Source: DATFVA01 sp963815785 (GTDB taxonomy: Bacteria; Bacteroidota; Ignavibacteria; Ignavibacteriales; Ignavibacteriaceae). From it: a stretch of DNA of 64,000 bases. Each line of letters begins with the position of its first letter. Position 1 is the first letter of the stretch. The stretch is from the NCBI GenBank assembly GCA_963815785.1, contig CAWFHZ010000007.1:372001-436000 (forward strand), given 5' to 3'. Position numbers and translations under genes: made by a program. Under the pieces are notes generated by a model. That model was not told the origin of the DNA. It saw nothing but the letters and a program-made list of their open reading frames with translations, and ran no database searches. Of the stretch, positions 28,073 through 37,651 are shown one piece after another.

Positions 28073-28100
28073 ATTTAGCCTGTTTGCTGACAGGCTAAAT
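28073..28100. terminator. Hairpin after DUF1028 gene, between convergent genes
   Basis: A perfect 11-bp stem (ATTTAGCCTGT / ACAGGCTAAAT) has a 6-nt loop (TTGCTG), about 128 bp past the DUF1028 stop. There is no T-run, so it may be a transcript-stabilising hairpin rather than a strong terminator. Confidence 0.5.
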
Positions 28101-28138
28101 CTTGAATTGAAATTATCCGTTAAGTCATGCTAAATAAT

Positions 28139-28160
28139 CCCGCAATCTGAATACTGCGGG
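28139..28160 (-). terminator. Hairpin terminator of the M28 peptidase gene
   Basis: A short GC stem (CCCGCA / TGCGGG, 10-nt loop) lies 15 bp past the minus-strand peptidase stop and is followed on that strand by ATTATTTA. It is a plausible but weak intrinsic terminator. Confidence 0.5.
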
Positions 28161-28174
28161 TACCAACGAATTAG

Positions 28175-30400
28175 TTATTTATTAAATTCTGCTTTAAGTA
28201 TCTCGGAAGCAGAATTAATCTTCGTGGTGTAATTATCGAGAACGCCGGCAACTGTTTTAATCTGTTTTGCTGCTTCATCCCAATTTCTTTGTTCAATTGC
28301 TTCACGGACGGCCGGGAGAGTTTTTACTCCGTAACCTGTATAAAAACCGGGAGCATAAATCTGGTGTGTATACCACGGACGACCGGGCAATCCGTCAGGA
28401 AGAGTTAATGCTCTTTCGGTATGTAATAGAATTCCATTTAACTCTTTTACTTTTTCTTCACTTAGAACAACATCCGTTTCTTTTAATTTTTTAATCAGGT
28501 TATCATATTCATCTGCCGCTGCTTTGAGTCTGACTTCTGCATTTTGTAATGGGGAGAAATCAATATAAGGCACTTCTGTTTTTAATGGCGGAACAACATA
28601 AGTCTTAGCAGGATCAGAAGAATAGAGAAAATATTTTTTATTAATATTCTCATTAAATAATTTTGTTTCTTCCCGCATGTCATCGGTTATCTTCATTAAA
28701 TCTGAAATATATTTTCCGATTGTTTGATCTGAATTGGAAAACTTAAAAGGAAGAATCTCAGCATCAGCTAAACGTAACATTAATCTTCCTGCTGTTTGTG
28801 CAAGCGTTACTCCATATACATAACCAGGATCACCAAAACGGATAAAGTGATCATAAGAATCATAAATTGAATGGTATTCGCCACCGCCATCTTCTCCACC
28901 ATAACCAACATTAAGACTGGCAATGCCAAGATGCTGAATAAAAGGAGTATAATCGGACCCGGAACCCATTGCATAAATTGGAATATCTTCTTCTTCGCGG
29001 ACTTCAATTTGAGTTTCCGGTGAACCATTTACAATGAGATAAGCACGGCGTCTTTCAATAACCGGAATTTTTGTTTCAGGATCAATAACATCTTTTGTTG
29101 TAAGATTTACAAAATGTTCAAGTGAATGCGAACCGCCTACATTCAGAAAACCTCTTCCATTGCCATCCGAATTAATGTATGCAACAGTTTTTTCTTTAAG
29201 CTCATCAGCATGAGTTTCTGCCCATTCAGTTGAACCGATTAAACCTTCTTCTTCCGCATCCCATGCACAATATATCATCGTGCGTCTTGGTTTCCATCCT
29301 GTTTTTACAAGTTCACCAACTCCCTTTGCTTCTTCCATTAATGCAACAAGCCCGCTCAAAGGATCTGCTGCTCCATTTACCCAGGCATCCTGATGATTAC
29401 CCCTTATAATCCATTCATCGGGGAATTCACTTCCTTTTAATTTTGCTATCACATCGTGAATTGGAACCATACTCCAGTTCGATTCTACTTTAAGATGAAC
29501 AACTGTTTTTCCTGGCCCAAAATGATAAGTGATTGGAAGTGCACCTCTCCATTCGGATGGAACAACCTGTCCGCTTAAATTTTTAAGAAAATGAATAGCA
29601 TCACCGTATGAAATTGGAAGAACAGGAATTTTTGTAAAAACTTTTACTTCATCCATCTTCAATCGTTTAGCATCCTTTGTTGCTCCGATAAAAGGGGTGA
29701 GAGGATCGCCGGTATAAAGCGGCATATCCATTACAGAACCTCTCTGAACACCTTCGTCACTTCTGTAGGCTCCTTCAGGATAAACATCTCCCTGATAATA
29801 ACCATCTTCACGCGGATCAGAATAAATGATGCAGCCAATCGCACCATGTTCTGCCGCTACTTTTGGTTTAATGCCCCTCCAAGATTTTCCGTAACGTGCT
29901 ATAACAATTTTTCCTTCTACATCAACGCCATTTTCAGCAAGAACATCATAATCTTCCGGAACGCCGTAATTTACATAAACAAGTTCTCCGGTTACATCAC
30001 CATCAATTGAATAAGCGTTATATGTTGGAAGCTGTTCGTCTTCCTGAGAAGAAGTTGCGTCTTCTTTTAAAGCAGGCTCAGTAAGAGAGGCTTTGAATTT
30101 TTCAGGAGAAGTCATTTCCAGGATTCTCATTTTGGGGGTTGGAAAGAGTACGGTAAATTCTTCTATATGAGTATCGAATCCCCACGTTTTAAATAAACCT
30201 GCAATATATTCAGCATTTGATTTATCATAAGCAGATCCCGTATGATGAGGATGAGCGGAAAGAACTTTCATATATTCATCAAGATCTTTTGCATTAAGGT
30301 AAGAATCAAATTTCTTTTCTATTTGCTTTTGATCGCTGCCGGTTTGAGAATAAACTGAAACCGCAAAAAGAAAAACCATTAAAAGTTTTAAGTATTTCAT
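28175..30400 (-). CDS. Secreted M28 family metallopeptidase (glutamate carboxypeptidase II-like)
   Basis: An upstream in-frame ATG (30490) exists, but the signal peptide starts at ATG 30400 (MKYLKLLMVFLFAVSVYSQ), giving 741 residues. The layout is that of GCPII/transferrin-receptor-like peptidases: a PA domain (VYVNYGVPEDYDVLAENGVDVEGKI type, about 140-270), the M28 di-zinc domain with GNHQDAWVNGAADPLSG, WDAEEEGLIGSTEW and GSGSDYTPF, and a C-terminal helical dimerisation domain. It should release C-terminal or N-terminal residues from peptides outside the cytoplasm. It is divergent from the BNR/T9SS gene. Confidence 0.9.
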   Translation of the reverse strand: MKYLKLLMVFLFAVSVYSQTGSDQKQIEKKFDSYLNAKDLDEYMKVLSAHPHHTGSAYDKSNAEYIAGLFKTWGFDTHIEEFTVLFPTPKMRILEMTSPEKFKASLTEPALKEDATSSQEDEQLPTYNAYSIDGDVTGELVYVNYGVPEDYDVLAENGVDVEGKIVIARYGKSWRGIKPKVAAEHGAIGCIIYSDPREDGYYQGDVYPEGAYRSDEGVQRGSVMDMPLYTGDPLTPFIGATKDAKRLKMDEVKVFTKIPVLPISYGDAIHFLKNLSGQVVPSEWRGALPITYHFGPGKTVVHLKVESNWSMVPIHDVIAKLKGSEFPDEWIIRGNHQDAWVNGAADPLSGLVALMEEAKGVGELVKTGWKPRRTMIYCAWDAEEEGLIGSTEWAETHADELKEKTVAYINSDGNGRGFLNVGGSHSLEHFVNLTTKDVIDPETKIPVIERRRAYLIVNGSPETQIEVREEEDIPIYAMGSGSDYTPFIQHLGIASLNVGYGGEDGGGEYHSIYDSYDHFIRFGDPGYVYGVTLAQTAGRLMLRLADAEILPFKFSNSDQTIGKYISDLMKITDDMREETKLFNENINKKYFLYSSDPAKTYVVPPLKTEVPYIDFSPLQNAEVRLKAAADEYDNLIKKLKETDVVLSEEKVKELNGILLHTERALTLPDGLPGRPWYTHQIYAPGFYTGYGVKTLPAVREAIEQRNWDEAAKQIKTVAGVLDNYTTKINSASEILKAEFNK

Positions 30401-30523
30401 ATTAGAGATTCCCTGATTTATGAAATAGATTTTACAAAACTTGTTGAAAATATATAAATTAGCATTGAATACAAATTCATTTATGTTCATTTTATATTTT
30501 AATTTAACCAGGGAAAATATGTA

Positions 30524-33063
30524 ATGAAAAAATACGTTTTGATCTCTTTCGCTTTTTCAGTTTTGTCTTTTTTAATCGCATTGAATTTCTTTAATTCAGC
30601 AACCAAAATAAAAATTGATAATGAGAATATGGAACCCTCAGAGTGGATGATGACGCAAAGACTTTTTCCATATATGCAGGCTGATCCTGATGTCTATTTT
30701 CAGGCATTAAATCAGTTGAGTGAAATGAAAAGCTCACTTAAAAAATCAGAGCAATTAAGCTGGACATTTGCTGGACCGGTTAATATTGGCGGAAGAATTA
30801 CAGATATTGAATTTAATCCTGTCGACCCAAACATTGTTTATTGTTCGGCTGCAACAGGTGGAGTTTTCAAATCAACAGATATGGGGGAAACCTGGTTTCC
30901 TGTATTTGATGATCAGGCATTCTTATCTATCGGGGATATTGCTGTGGATCCGGTTAATCCTAATATAATTTATGTTGGAACAGGGGAAGCTAATGGGGGA
31001 CATAACAATATGCCCGGCGGCGGAATGTTTAAATCAACTGATGCAGGCAATTCTTGGTTTTCAATCGGTCTGGACAGTGCTGAAACAATCGGAAGAGTCA
31101 TCATCAATCCTTCAGATCCAAATGAAATTTTTGTTGCAGCGGTTGGTTCCTATTTTACACCAACTCACCAAAGAGGAATATTTAAAAGTACTAACGGGGG
31201 AACAAGCTGGAGTCAATCACTTTTTGTTTCCGATTCTACCGGGGCAATTGATATTGTTATGGATCCAACAAATCCTGATTTTCTGCTTGCGGCAATGTGG
31301 GAAAGGGTAAGAAGACCAAATTCCTCGCATCTTTACGGACCCTCAAGTGGAATATACAGATCGACAGATAATGGAGAAACCTGGCAATTGTTAGGTCCTT
31401 CCACGGGATTGCCGAATGCCTCTTCCACTAATGTTGGAAGAATAGGTTTAGCAATTTCCAATACTAATCCAAATATATCTTATGCACTCTATAATGATGG
31501 AGCAGTATACATTGGTCTTTATAAAACAACTGATTATGGTTCTAACTGGACTAATGCCGATCCGGATATGGAAATATCAAACGGAGTCAGTAATTTTAGC
31601 TGGTATTTTGGTCAGGTGAGAATAAATCCAACTGATCCGAATAAAATATATGTGATGGATGTAGGTTTTATGAGTTCAAATGATGGTGGAGCAAACTGGA
31701 GCTTATCTAATCAAACTCATGTCGATCATCATGCGCTTGCATTTAATCCTGCTCAATACAAATTACCTTATTAACGGCGATGATGGAGGAATTTATATTT
31801 CGACAAATGGTGGATCAACCTGGTCGGGACCGAAACAAATGCCGAATACACAGTTCTATGAAATAGGTCTTGATTATAATAATCCTCAAAAACTTTACGG
31901 GGGAACGCAGGATAATAATACTATAAGAACCCAAACTGGTAACCTTGATGACTGGAATGCTTTAATAGACCGGAGATGGATTTTACGTGATAGTTGATTT
32001 TACAAATCCAAACATTATTTATGCTGAATCTCAAAACGGCTATCTCCAGAAATCCACTGATGGTGGAGCTAACTTTAATTATGCAAGAAACGGAATAAAT
32101 CAAAACGAACCTACTAATTGGTCCACCCCGGTTATTATGGATCCGAATAATTCCAATATTCTATATTACGGGACAAACAGAGTTTACAGAACAACTAATG
32201 GTGCTGCCAATTGGACAGCTATCAGCCCTGATCTGACTGATGACGGACCAAGACTTGGAACCGTGACAACGATTGATGTCGCTGCCACAAATTCAAATGT
32301 GATTTTTGCCGGAACTGACGATAGTCACGTCTGGGTTACTACAGATAACGGTACAACCTGGAATGATGTATCCGCGTCATTACCATACCGCTGGGTCACA
32401 CGTGTAAAAGTTGATCCGAATAATGAAAGTAATGTTTATGTAACTTTTTCAGGTTTAAAATGGCATGATCCCCAGCCACATGTTTTTAAGAGTTCAGATA
32501 AAGGTAATAACTGGACAGACATTAGCAGTAATTTACCTGACGCTCCTGTAAACGCCTTTGCCGTTGATAATAATGATCCGAACAGACTTTATCTTGGCAG
32601 CGATGTAGGTGCTTTTATGAGCTTTAATGGCGGCGTAAGCTGGCAGCCAATTGCTGATGGATTGCCGACAGTTTCAGTTTACGATATGAAAATTCATCCT
32701 ACCGAAAATTATCTTGCAATCGGAACGCACGGGAGATCAATGTATAAGGTAGATTTGAGCCAGGTTGTTAATAATGTTCAGAGTCAATCAACAATAGCTG
32801 AAAGCTTTAAACTTTATCAGAACTATCCAAATCCATTCAACCCATCAACTAATTTGTCTTTTGTAATTGGTCAATCGTCATTTGTAACGCTGAAAGTGTA
32901 TGATGTTTTGGGAAATGAAGTTACAACTCTGTTCAATGAAGAAAAATCACCGGGCACGTATAGTATTAACTTTAATGCAAAATAATTTGCAAGCGGGATA
33001 TACTTCTACAAACTTCAGGCAGGTAATTTCACAAAAACAATGAAAATGATTTTGATGAAGTAA
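30524..33063 (+). pseudogene. BNR/VPS10-type propeller protein with T9SS sorting domain, broken three times as read
   Basis: Three consecutive frames and a post-stop tail form one protein of about 845 residues: a hydrophobic N-terminus, many S-T-D-x-G-x-x-W propeller repeats (FKSTDMGETWFP, YRSTDNGETWQL, YISTNGGSTWSG and others), and a T9SS type A sorting domain (YQNYPNPFNPSTNLSF). Dropping one A from 31760-31762 (QYNYLINGDDGG) and one C from 31970-31971 (LIDGDGFYVIVDF) restores the frame. An in-frame TAA at 32983-32985 then interrupts the sorting domain before FASGIYFYKLQ, which runs on in frame to a TAA at 33061. It resembles secreted VPS10/sortilin-like 'glycosyl hydrolase' propellers of Bacteroidota. 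It is either sequencing-damaged or truly decaying. Confidence 0.75.
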
Positions 33064-33085
33064 TTTTTTTTGGTACATGAAATTT

Positions 33086-33161
33086 TGTGTCTTAGGGTCT
33101 TCGTGGTGCGTGTTTTGAAATTGGAAACTAAAGTATATACCACCACGAAGACACCAGACAT
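33086..33161. repeat. Long inverted repeat (GTCTTCGTGGTG arms), possible terminator or REP-like element
   Basis: GTCTTCGTGGTG at 33097-33108 is mirrored exactly by CACCACGAAGAC at 33141-33152, with matching TGTCT/AGACA outer parts that make the arms about 20 nt with a small bulge. It fills the gap after the broken T9SS gene. No ORF lies inside and there is no transposase. The remainder of the 244-bp gap is AT-rich. Confidence 0.6.
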
Positions 33162-33307
33162 ATTAAAGAAAAATACTTTTTAACAACTCCTATTCTAAAC
33201 CGATAATTATTTATTCTATCTTAACCTAATACCATTCATCACAATAAAATAGCCAACTCTATTTTCATTATTTATTTTCGACCATTCCAATTAAACTAAT
33301 GAGGTGA

Positions 33308-34369
33308 GTGATGAGAAGAAGTCTAAATATTTACATTTTTTATATCATTATGTTCGTCCTGATGCTCGCTGCAATCGTTTCAGCTCAGCAAACTCAGTTA
33401 ACAATTCCGCAGGTTAGTCAGAAGGCAAGTGTTTCACAAACCATTGGTTTAACTGATATAACCATTAATTATCATGGACCCAAAGTTAATGGAAGAGAAA
33501 TCTGGGGAAAGCTTGTTCCGTACAATGAAGTTTGGCGCGGAGGTGCAAATGAAAATACCACGATTTCATTTACTGATCCTGTAAAAATTGAAGGAAAAGA
33601 AATTCCTGCGGGGACATACGGACTTCATTTCATTCCAACAGAAAATGAATGGACTGTTATCTTTAATAAAAACTATTGGTCGTGGGGAAGTTTTAATTAT
33701 GATCAGAAAGATGATCAATTACGGGTAACCGTAAAACCTGTTTCAGCAGATTTCCAGGAATGGCTTAGTTATTCTTTTGATAAACCAACAGAAAATTCTG
33801 TGGTTGCAGATTTAAGGTGGGAAAAGTTAAAAGTTCCGATTCAAATTGAACTCGATGTTCACGAACTTGTACTGAATCATATGAAGAAGGAACTCGATAA
33901 TCTCCAGGGATTTACATGGCAGGCGTGGAACCAAATAGCAGCATATGCTTTAATGAATAAAGTTCATCTTTCTGATGCTATGGATTGGGTTGATAAATCG
34001 ATTAAAATGAATAAAAATTTTTCCAATCAAATAACAAAAGCGGGCTTGCTTGAAGCAGAAGGAAAAACTGCAGAGGCTGATGAATTAAAACAATCTGCAA
34101 TGAAAATGGCAACCGAAGCGGAAATTAATACTTATGGTTACCAGCTTTTACAACAGGGAAAAAATGATGAAGCATTAAATTTATTTATAAAAAATACAAA
34201 AGATCATCCTGATTCGTGGAATGTGTGGGACAGTCTTGGTGAAGCATACGGAATAAAAGGTAATAAAGATATGGCAGTAAAATATTACTCAAAAGCTTAT
34301 GAGATGGCTCCCGATAACCAGAAAAGCAGGATCAAAGGAATACTGAAAAACTTCGGTAAAGATATTTAG
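33308..34369 (+). CDS. DUF2911 domain protein with C-terminal TPR repeats
   Basis: The 353-residue exported protein has a signal peptide (AAIVSAQQT), a DUF2911 domain over about 28-170 (IPQVSQKASVSQTIGLTDIT, VPYNEVWRGGANENTTISF, AGTYGLHFIPTENEW) and a tetratricopeptide tail (about 240-353, AYGIKGNKDMAVKYYSKAYE). DUF2911 has no established reaction; it is a common secreted domain in Bacteroidota. No partner gene is obvious. A 4-nt SD-like GAGGTGAG precedes the ATG. It is convergent with the DUF5519 gene, with a hairpin between. Confidence 0.85.
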   Translation: MMRRSLNIYIFYIIMFVLMLAAIVSAQQTQLTIPQVSQKASVSQTIGLTDITINYHGPKVNGREIWGKLVPYNEVWRGGANENTTISFTDPVKIEGKEIPAGTYGLHFIPTENEWTVIFNKNYWSWGSFNYDQKDDQLRVTVKPVSADFQEWLSYSFDKPTENSVVADLRWEKLKVPIQIELDVHELVLNHMKKELDNLQGFTWQAWNQIAAYALMNKVHLSDAMDWVDKSIKMNKNFSNQITKAGLLEAEGKTAEADELKQSAMKMATEAEINTYGYQLLQQGKNDEALNLFIKNTKDHPDSWNVWDSLGEAYGIKGNKDMAVKYYSKAYEMAPDNQKSRIKGILKNFGKDI

Positions 34370-34385
34370 TAAATAATCATTTCGA

Positions 34386-34421
34386 ATCCCGATGAATTCT
34401 GATCCGGAAGTTCATCGGGAT
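34386..34421. terminator. Hairpin between convergent DUF2911 and DUF5519 genes
   Basis: An 11-bp perfect stem (ATCCCGATGAA / TTCATCGGGAT) has a 14-nt loop, with TTTC/GAAA pairing further out. It lies 17 bp past the DUF2911 stop and 11 bp from the stop of the convergent gene, so it can serve both transcripts. No strong T-run follows. Confidence 0.55.
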
Positions 34422-34431
34422 GAGAAATCCT

Positions 34432-34833
34432 CTATCCAGACATTTTCCTATAAATAATTTTAATACTTTCCGATAACTCCATCTTCTCCATCTCATCTTT
34501 ATAACCGGAAGGATTGGTGCTTCTCTTAATGGCATACCTGAGATAGGACAGTCTGAATAATTTTGTAGCAGTTTTAATATCCTCAGAATTTTTAACATAA
34601 AAACTTATCCACCCGGTTTCCGGTAATATATGGTGGGGAAGTACTATTTTTTCTTTTATCAATTCATCCCTTATTTTCATCGGGAAAGGAATGTCGGTTA
34701 ACCCGTTTCGATGAATGTGCCCGAGTTCAGGCTTTCCGTATCTGAATTCAGTGCCGCCGAATCTATGTGGATAAGCCGATACCCCATCCCAGGCGGAAAC
34801 TGATTTTACAATCTCAGCAACAACATTTTGCAT
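34432..34833 (-). CDS. DUF5519 (luciferase-fold) family protein
   Basis: The 133-residue cytoplasmic protein matches my recollection of the DUF5519 pattern: AWDGVSAYPHRFGGTEFRYG (about 14-33), GHIHRNGLTDIPFPMKIRD (about 38-56), LPHHILPETGWISFYVKN (about 65-82) and a final helix AIKRS. It has conserved His residues, and the family is of unknown function although it is named for similarity to a luciferase. Complete and short. There is no operon partner: the gene ends near the terminator hairpin and is divergent from the rhomboid gene. Confidence 0.75.
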   Translation of the reverse strand: MQNVVAEIVKSVSAWDGVSAYPHRFGGTEFRYGKPELGHIHRNGLTDIPFPMKIRDELIKEKIVLPHHILPETGWISFYVKNSEDIKTATKLFRLSYLRYAIKRSTNPSGYKDEMEKMELSESIKIIYRKMSG

Positions 34834-34950
34834 AGCAGGGTAGTGTTATTAACATTTAAGTTATATAAATATTTATTCAGCAGAAAGAGATTTAGATCAT
34901 TGTAATTAAATATTAAATTAACATACAAAATATTTTGAAATACCTGAAAA

Positions 34951-35625
34951 TTGGAAAACCCAAAAGATAAAATCCATACAATAAAAAGTTTTGTTATCCC
35001 GGCAATATTTATTGTATTATTATGGATAATACTAATAATCCAGCAGACATTTAATCTAAACTTCCCATATGAGTTCGGTCTTTATCCGCGTAAGCTTTCA
35101 GGGTTAATCGGAATATTTACAGCTCCATTGATTCACGGCGGTTATGCACATTTGTTGTCAAATAGTCTCCCTGTATTTTTACTTGCTGCAGGTATAATTT
35201 ATTTTTACCCGGAAACTGCTTTTAAGGTAATTACTATTATTTATATTTTTACAGGTCTGCTCGTCTGGCTTTTTGCACGCTCTGTTTATCATATTGGGGC
35301 AAGCGGATTAATTTACGGGTTTGCCGCTTTTTTATTTTTCAGCGGAATATTTAAAAGAGATAACCGCTCAATCGGCCTCTCATTGCTTGTTACTTTTTTG
35401 TACGGTGGAATGGTTTGGGGAATCCTTCCCGGTCAGCCGGGTATTTCATGGGAGTCTCATTTCTTTGGAGGAATAACCGGAATCGTTTGTGCTTTTATTT
35501 TCCGTAAAAAGGATAAACATTTTAAATATGATTGGGAGGAGGAGGAGAGTGATATTCCTCCCAATAAACTGGAAATTTCATACGACGGGGAGAATCAAAA
35601 TAATGATAAAGGAAATTCAGAATGA
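34951..35625 (+). CDS. Rhomboid family intramembrane serine protease
   Basis: The 224-residue membrane protease starts at TTG 34951 with no clear SD. About six membrane helices are visible, with the L1-loop-like LIHGGYAHLLSNSLP, the catalytic Ser in GASGLIYGF (about residue 115) and the catalytic His in SWESHFFGGITG (about residue 172). Rhomboids cut transmembrane substrates within the lipid bilayer. The C-terminus is a soluble acidic tail. It is followed by the AhpD-like gene with a 4-nt ATGA overlap, so the two are translationally coupled. Confidence 0.92.
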   Translation: MENPKDKIHTIKSFVIPAIFIVLLWIILIIQQTFNLNFPYEFGLYPRKLSGLIGIFTAPLIHGGYAHLLSNSLPVFLLAAGIIYFYPETAFKVITIIYIFTGLLVWLFARSVYHIGASGLIYGFAAFLFFSGIFKRDNRSIGLSLLVTFLYGGMVWGILPGQPGISWESHFFGGITGIVCAFIFRKKDKHFKYDWEEEESDIPPNKLEISYDGENQNNDKGNSE

Positions 35626-35975
35626 AAAAGACAACTACTGAGACAAGGAAGTATAGAACTGATATGAACGATAAAATTCTAAACTCAGGCTTTCGTGATT
35701 ACAATAAATTTTTTGCACTCGACAACAAGGCATATATTGATGGTGTGCTTCCTGCTAAAACAAAAGAACTGATGGGACTTGTTGCATCAATGGTTTTAAG
35801 ATGCAATGACTGCATATTTTATCATATCGATAGATCGGTCCAGGAAGGTGCAAGCAGGGAAGAGCTGCAGGAATCGTTTAATATTGCTTTGATTGTGGGA
35901 GGCTCTATTGTTATTCCTCATCTGAGATATGCTTTCGAGGTGATGGATGAAATTTTTTTGGAAATTGAAAAATAA
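35622..35975 (+). CDS. Carboxymuconolactone decarboxylase / AhpD-like protein
   Basis: The 117-residue protein carries the alkylhydroperoxidase-D-like core: MGLVASMVLRCNDCIFYHID (about 50-69) with the redox CxxC and downstream His, then GASREELQESFNIALIVGG. Such proteins are usually small thiol peroxidase-linked or decarboxylase-like oligomers; without the partner the reaction is unsure. Its ATG overlaps the rhomboid stop by 4 nt, and a SemiSWEET-like gene follows 24 bp later. Confidence 0.9.
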   Translation: MKKTTTETRKYRTDMNDKILNSGFRDYNKFFALDNKAYIDGVLPAKTKELMGLVASMVLRCNDCIFYHIDRSVQEGASREELQESFNIALIVGGSIVIPHLRYAFEVMDEIFLEIEK

Positions 35976-35999
35976 TATTTATAAATAAACGGAATTATA

Positions 36000-36257
36000 A
36001 TGCAATATATAGGAATTATAGGATTACTTGCTCTTGCAGCAGGCTGGATTCCTCAGACGGTGGAAACAATCAAACAAAAAAAATGTGGTGTGAATTTCTC
36101 TTTCCTTATACTGAATCTTATTGGAAGTATTTCACTTACTATTTATGCAATATTATTAAACGATCCTGTTTTCACTATTCTGAATTCTATGACAACACTC
36201 GGCGCAGTTATTAATCTTTTTTATAAGATTCGATCAATTAACGGAGTAAATGCTTGA
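36000..36257 (+). CDS. SemiSWEET/PQ-loop small membrane protein
   Basis: The 85-residue protein has three membrane helices and a PQ motif in AAGWIPQTVETIKQKK (about 17-32), the sign of SemiSWEET-type transporters, which work as dimers to move sugars. A VNFSFLILNLIGSISLTIYA helix follows. The substrate is unknown. It starts 24 bp after the AhpD-like gene. Its stop overlaps the TTG start of rdgB (TTGA), so the two are translationally coupled. Confidence 0.82.
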   Translation: MQYIGIIGLLALAAGWIPQTVETIKQKKCGVNFSFLILNLIGSISLTIYAILLNDPVFTILNSMTTLGAVINLFYKIRSINGVNA

Positions 36258-36832
36258 ACCGTATACTTATAGCAACTACGAATAAGGGGAAGCTGACAGA
36301 AATTAAAAAAATATTATCAGATTTACCCTTTGAGTTTTTAAGTTTATCTGATTTTGACCTTGTCCCTGAAGTAATCGAGGACAAAGAAACATTTATTGAG
36401 AACGCAAAGAAAAAGGCGAAAGAAATTTTTGATCTATTTCAAATCCCTGTAATTGCGGATGATTCAGGACTTTCAGTAGATCAACTCAATGGAAAACCAG
36501 GTGTTTATTCGGCAAGATATTCCGGTGTGAACGCTACTGATAAAAAAAACAATGTCAAATTAATTTCTGAGCTGAAGGGACTTCCATCACCTCATAAAGC
36601 AAGATTTATTTCTGTTGCAGTTTATTATAACGGTGTTGAGTATATTTCTGCATCCGGTGAACTTAATGGTGAAATAATACCTGAGCCAAGAGGTGAAAAC
36701 GGATTTGGTTATGACCCATTGTTTATACCTGATGGACATAAAAATACACTTGCTGAAATTACGCTTGAAGAAAAAAACAGGATTAGTCACCGGGCTAAAG
36801 CATTTAATAAATTAAAATTGAAAATAACCTGA
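36254..36832 (+). CDS. rdgB: XTP/dITP diphosphatase (non-canonical purine NTP pyrophosphatase)
   Basis: The 192-residue Ham1/RdgB enzyme hydrolyses XTP and dITP to monophosphates to keep damaged purines out of nucleic acids. Family motifs are clear: an N-terminal ATTNKGKLTEIKKIL, a metal-binding ADDSGLSVDQLNGKPGVYSARYSG (about 68-91), GENGFGYDPLFIPDG (about 149-163) and a late SHRAKAF. It starts at TTG 36254 inside the stop of the preceding gene. Full length. Confidence 0.95.
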   Translation: MNRILIATTNKGKLTEIKKILSDLPFEFLSLSDFDLVPEVIEDKETFIENAKKKAKEIFDLFQIPVIADDSGLSVDQLNGKPGVYSARYSGVNATDKKNNVKLISELKGLPSPHKARFISVAVYYNGVEYISASGELNGEIIPEPRGENGFGYDPLFIPDGHKNTLAEITLEEKNRISHRAKAFNKLKLKIT

Positions 36833-36841
36833 GGAATACTA

Positions 36842-37615
36842 ATGAAAAATATTATTACGGGAATTTTTACAATTATTATTTTAGCACTTTTAATTAGTGC
36901 CTGTAAAAAAGATAGCAGCACAAATCCTCCGGCTCCAAACAATACAGGGTACTTCCCTGATGGAGACGGAACAACATATAAATACTCAGTAGCAAAAACA
37001 GATTCTAACGGAACGCAAACTTCAGGAACAAGAACCACTGAATATTCCGGAACAGAATTAAAAAATGGCACTACATACCAGGTTCAGATTGATTCATTTA
37101 ATATTTCCGGTGTCAGCACAATTTCTCTTTCTTATTTCCGGAAAACAAATGATACATTGTATTATTTCCTCGATACAACCGGACTTTCTGCTTCTATATT
37201 CCCGATAGTCTTCTAAAGAGTAATTTCCCTTGATGCAGAAATGAAAATCCTTTCGTTTCCGGTAGACGTAAATAAAAGCTGGTCAGTTTTTAACCTGTCT
37301 GTAGTTTATTCAATTTTTCACATTCCGGTACTGGATGTTACTGGTGAATATGATGGAACTGAATCGGTAACTCTCCATCTTAATTCCGGGGATGTAAATA
37401 AAAATGCAGTTAAAATAAAATATACTTTAGGGTTAACGATACCTAACAGTAATAACAGTACATACTTTGCTTATGCGTGGCTGGTAGATGGAATAGGAAT
37501 AGTGAAATGGCAGGGGAACGCAACAATATTAAATGCCTTTACCGGCGGCGGAGTGGATTTATCAGATACAACTTCAGTAATTACACAAAGCCTGGTTTCG
37601 TATAATGCGAAATAG
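36842..37615 (+). CDS. Lipoprotein of unknown function, interrupted by an in-frame stop as read
   Basis: Two segments in the same frame (36842-37216 and 37241-37615) flank a TAA at 37214-37216. The first has a lipoprotein signal (ALLISACKKDSSTNP, Cys near 21) and a beta-rich domain (YFPDGDGTTYKYSVA). The second continues in the same style (VTLHLNSGDVNKNAVKIKY). Adding a C to the C3 at 37201-37203 and dropping a T from 37224-37226 gives a continuous DSLLKSNSLDAEMK junction and about 257 residues. It is probably an exported domain protein common in Ignavibacteria; function unknown. It follows rdgB at 9 bp. Confidence 0.65.
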
Positions 37616-37651
37616 ATGAAAAATATTATAATGAAAATATATTCAGGCAAA

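Noticed and set aside
28200..28494. Small plus-strand ORFs opposite the M28 gene and similar opposite-strand ORFs elsewhere (2959-3216, 11374-11628, 25063-25419, 60766-61254)
   Set aside because: They lie antisense to well-supported genes, lack SD sites and show shadow composition.
30401..30490. Upstream ATG extension of the M28 peptidase (30490)
   Set aside because: It adds 30 residues before a good signal peptide, which would then be internal; ATG 30400 is preferred.
32983..32985. Stop-codon recoding (TAA read as sense)
   Set aside because: Most genes in the window end in TAA, so a genome-wide recoding is excluded.
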